Assembly: GCA_019114925.1 (NCBI GenBank)
Contig: DXEO01000055.1
Location: 1 to 5,015 of the forward strand
Direction of reading: 5' to 3'
Origin: Candidatus Corynebacterium faecipullorum
GTDB lineage: Bacteria > Actinomycetota > Actinomycetes > Mycobacteriales > Mycobacteriaceae
Length of the DNA stretch: 5,015 nucleotides
In this document: positions 4,220 to 5,015 of the stretch, piece by piece
Layout: every line of letters starts with the position of its first letter
Numbering within the stretch: position 1 is the stretch's first letter
The notes under the pieces: model-generated
What the model was told of the DNA's origin: nothing
Seen by the model: only the letters and a program-made list of their open reading frames with translations
Databases searched by the model: none
Made by a program: the position numbers and the translations under genes

Positions 4220-5015
4220 TTAACCTTGGGAGGCTGCCTCGATGGCTGCCTTCATGTCCTTCGTAGCGTCATCGACGGACTTGTCGGCGGTCAGAGCGGC
4301 GTAGGCGTTATCCTGCACGGCCTTGGAGATGGCGGTGTAGAACGGGGAGACCGGACGCGGAGCGGCGTTCTCCAGGGACTCCTTGAGGGCCGGAAGGTAC
4401 GGGAACTCCTCGACGAGGGACTCATCGTCGTAGATGGAAGCCAGCACCGGCGGGAAGGAAGCCTCAGCGAAGGACTTCTGGTTCTCCTCGTTGATGATGA
4501 ACTTCATGAAGTCCAGGGCCGTAGCCTTGTGCTCGGAGTTGATGTTGATGCCGTTGTTGTAGCCGCCGAGCGTGGAGACACCGACGCCGTCCTTGCCCAC
4601 CAGCGGCTGGACCTCAAACTTCACGCCAGCCTCTTCGGCATTGGTGTACATGTACGGCCAGTTGATGGCAAAAGCGGTCTTGCCCTCAGTGAAAGCGAGG
4701 TTGGTCTCCTCCTCCGTTGTGGCGGCTGAGTCCTTGGAGATGGTGCCGTCTTCGTAGGCGTCGACAAGCGCCTGCAGGCCTTCCTTCGCCTCGTCCGAGT
4801 CAACGGCGACGTTGCCCTCGTCATCCAGGATGGAGCCGCCCCAGCCCTCGATGAAGCCGGCGGTGTTCACGGTGAGGCCCTCGTACTGCTTGAGCTGGGT
4901 GGTCAGGCAGGAAGCATCATCCTTGATGGCCTCGCAGGCAGAAGCGATGTCCTCGAACTTTTCCGGAGCCTTGTCCGCCAACTCGGTGTTGCGGAAGAGC
5001 AGCTGGCCGTTGGTG
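4220..5015 (-). CDS. musE: Sugar-binding protein of the ABC transporter, 5' end outside the window (264 aa visible)
   Basis: The open frame runs to the window edge. Reading from 5014 gives TNGQLLFRNTELADKAPEKF, typical of the mid-region of MalE/UgpB/LpqY-type solute-binding proteins, so the start codon and lipoprotein signal must lie to the right. The TTG at 4981 is an internal Leu codon, not a start. Family features include GKTAFAINWPYMYT (near visible residues 126-139), STLGGYNNGININ (near 162-174), DFMKFI with FAEASFPPV, and the closing block RPVSPFYTAISKAVQDNAY before the C-terminus. Visible residues C27 and C36 are nine apart and could form a disulfide, since this protein works outside the membrane. 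The mature protein captures the sugar and hands it to the MusF/MusG channel. The symbol rests on the order of genes and on the reported monocistronic musE of C. glutamicum. A trehalose-binding LpqY/TusE role cannot be excluded. Confidence 0.93.
   Translation of the reverse strand, partial: TNGQLLFRNTELADKAPEKFEDIASACEAIKDDASCLTTQLKQYEGLTVNTAGFIEGWGGSILDDEGNVAVDSDEAKEGLQALVDAYEDGTISKDSAATTEEETNLAFTEGKTAFAINWPYMYTNAEEAGVKFEVQPLVGKDGVGVSTLGGYNNGININSEHKATALDFMKFIINEENQKSFAEASFPPVLASIYDDESLVEEFPYLPALKESLENAAPRPVSPFYTAISKAVQDNAYAALTADKSVDDATKDMKAAIEAASQG

Overview
The window looks like a piece of a Corynebacterium chromosome, or that of a close actinobacterial relative. The coding regions are moderately GC-rich with GC-preferring third positions. 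The gene products resemble the sugar ABC transporters and trehalose synthase of mycolic-acid actinobacteria. The layout closely matches, from memory, the maltose uptake locus (musE, musF, musG, musI) of Corynebacterium glutamicum. The species cannot be fixed from this sequence alone. All genes that can be supported lie on the minus strand, so they read from right to left.

Reading in the direction of transcription, the window opens inside a sugar-binding protein gene (musE-like, 4220-5015, start outside the window). A 159-base gap follows. It holds a strong stem-loop with a modestly T-rich tail (an intercistronic terminator or attenuator) and then a weak candidate promoter. Next come four tightly packed genes whose start and stop codons overlap: the permease genes musF (3083-4060) and musG (2265-3086), a 61-residue two-helix membrane protein (2080-2265), and a trehalose-synthase-like GH13 enzyme (581-2083). 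No ATPase gene is in the window.

The genes make sense together as a system that takes up an alpha-glucoside, most likely maltose (trehalose is the alternative). It would deliver the sugar to a cytoplasmic enzyme of the maltose/trehalose interconverting type. In C. glutamicum, musE is reported to be transcribed alone, while musF-musG form an operon with musI, which encodes a small membrane protein essential for maltose uptake. The stem-loop after the binding-protein gene and the small membrane gene after musG fit that picture. The GH13 gene at the end of the operon is an addition to it.

After the operon, 161 bases (420-580) are unusually rich in symmetric elements: a 17-base perfect dyad that is also an 11-base-period direct repeat, a 12-base palindrome, and a 9-bp hairpin in the presumed leader of the next gene. 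They precede a small acidic protein gene of unknown function (156-419), which ends in a clear intrinsic terminator (103-141). Bases 1-102 hold no gene or convincing signal. The most unusual parts of the window are the small membrane protein, the shortened TreS-like enzyme tied to the transporter, and the dyad-rich control region of the orphan small gene.
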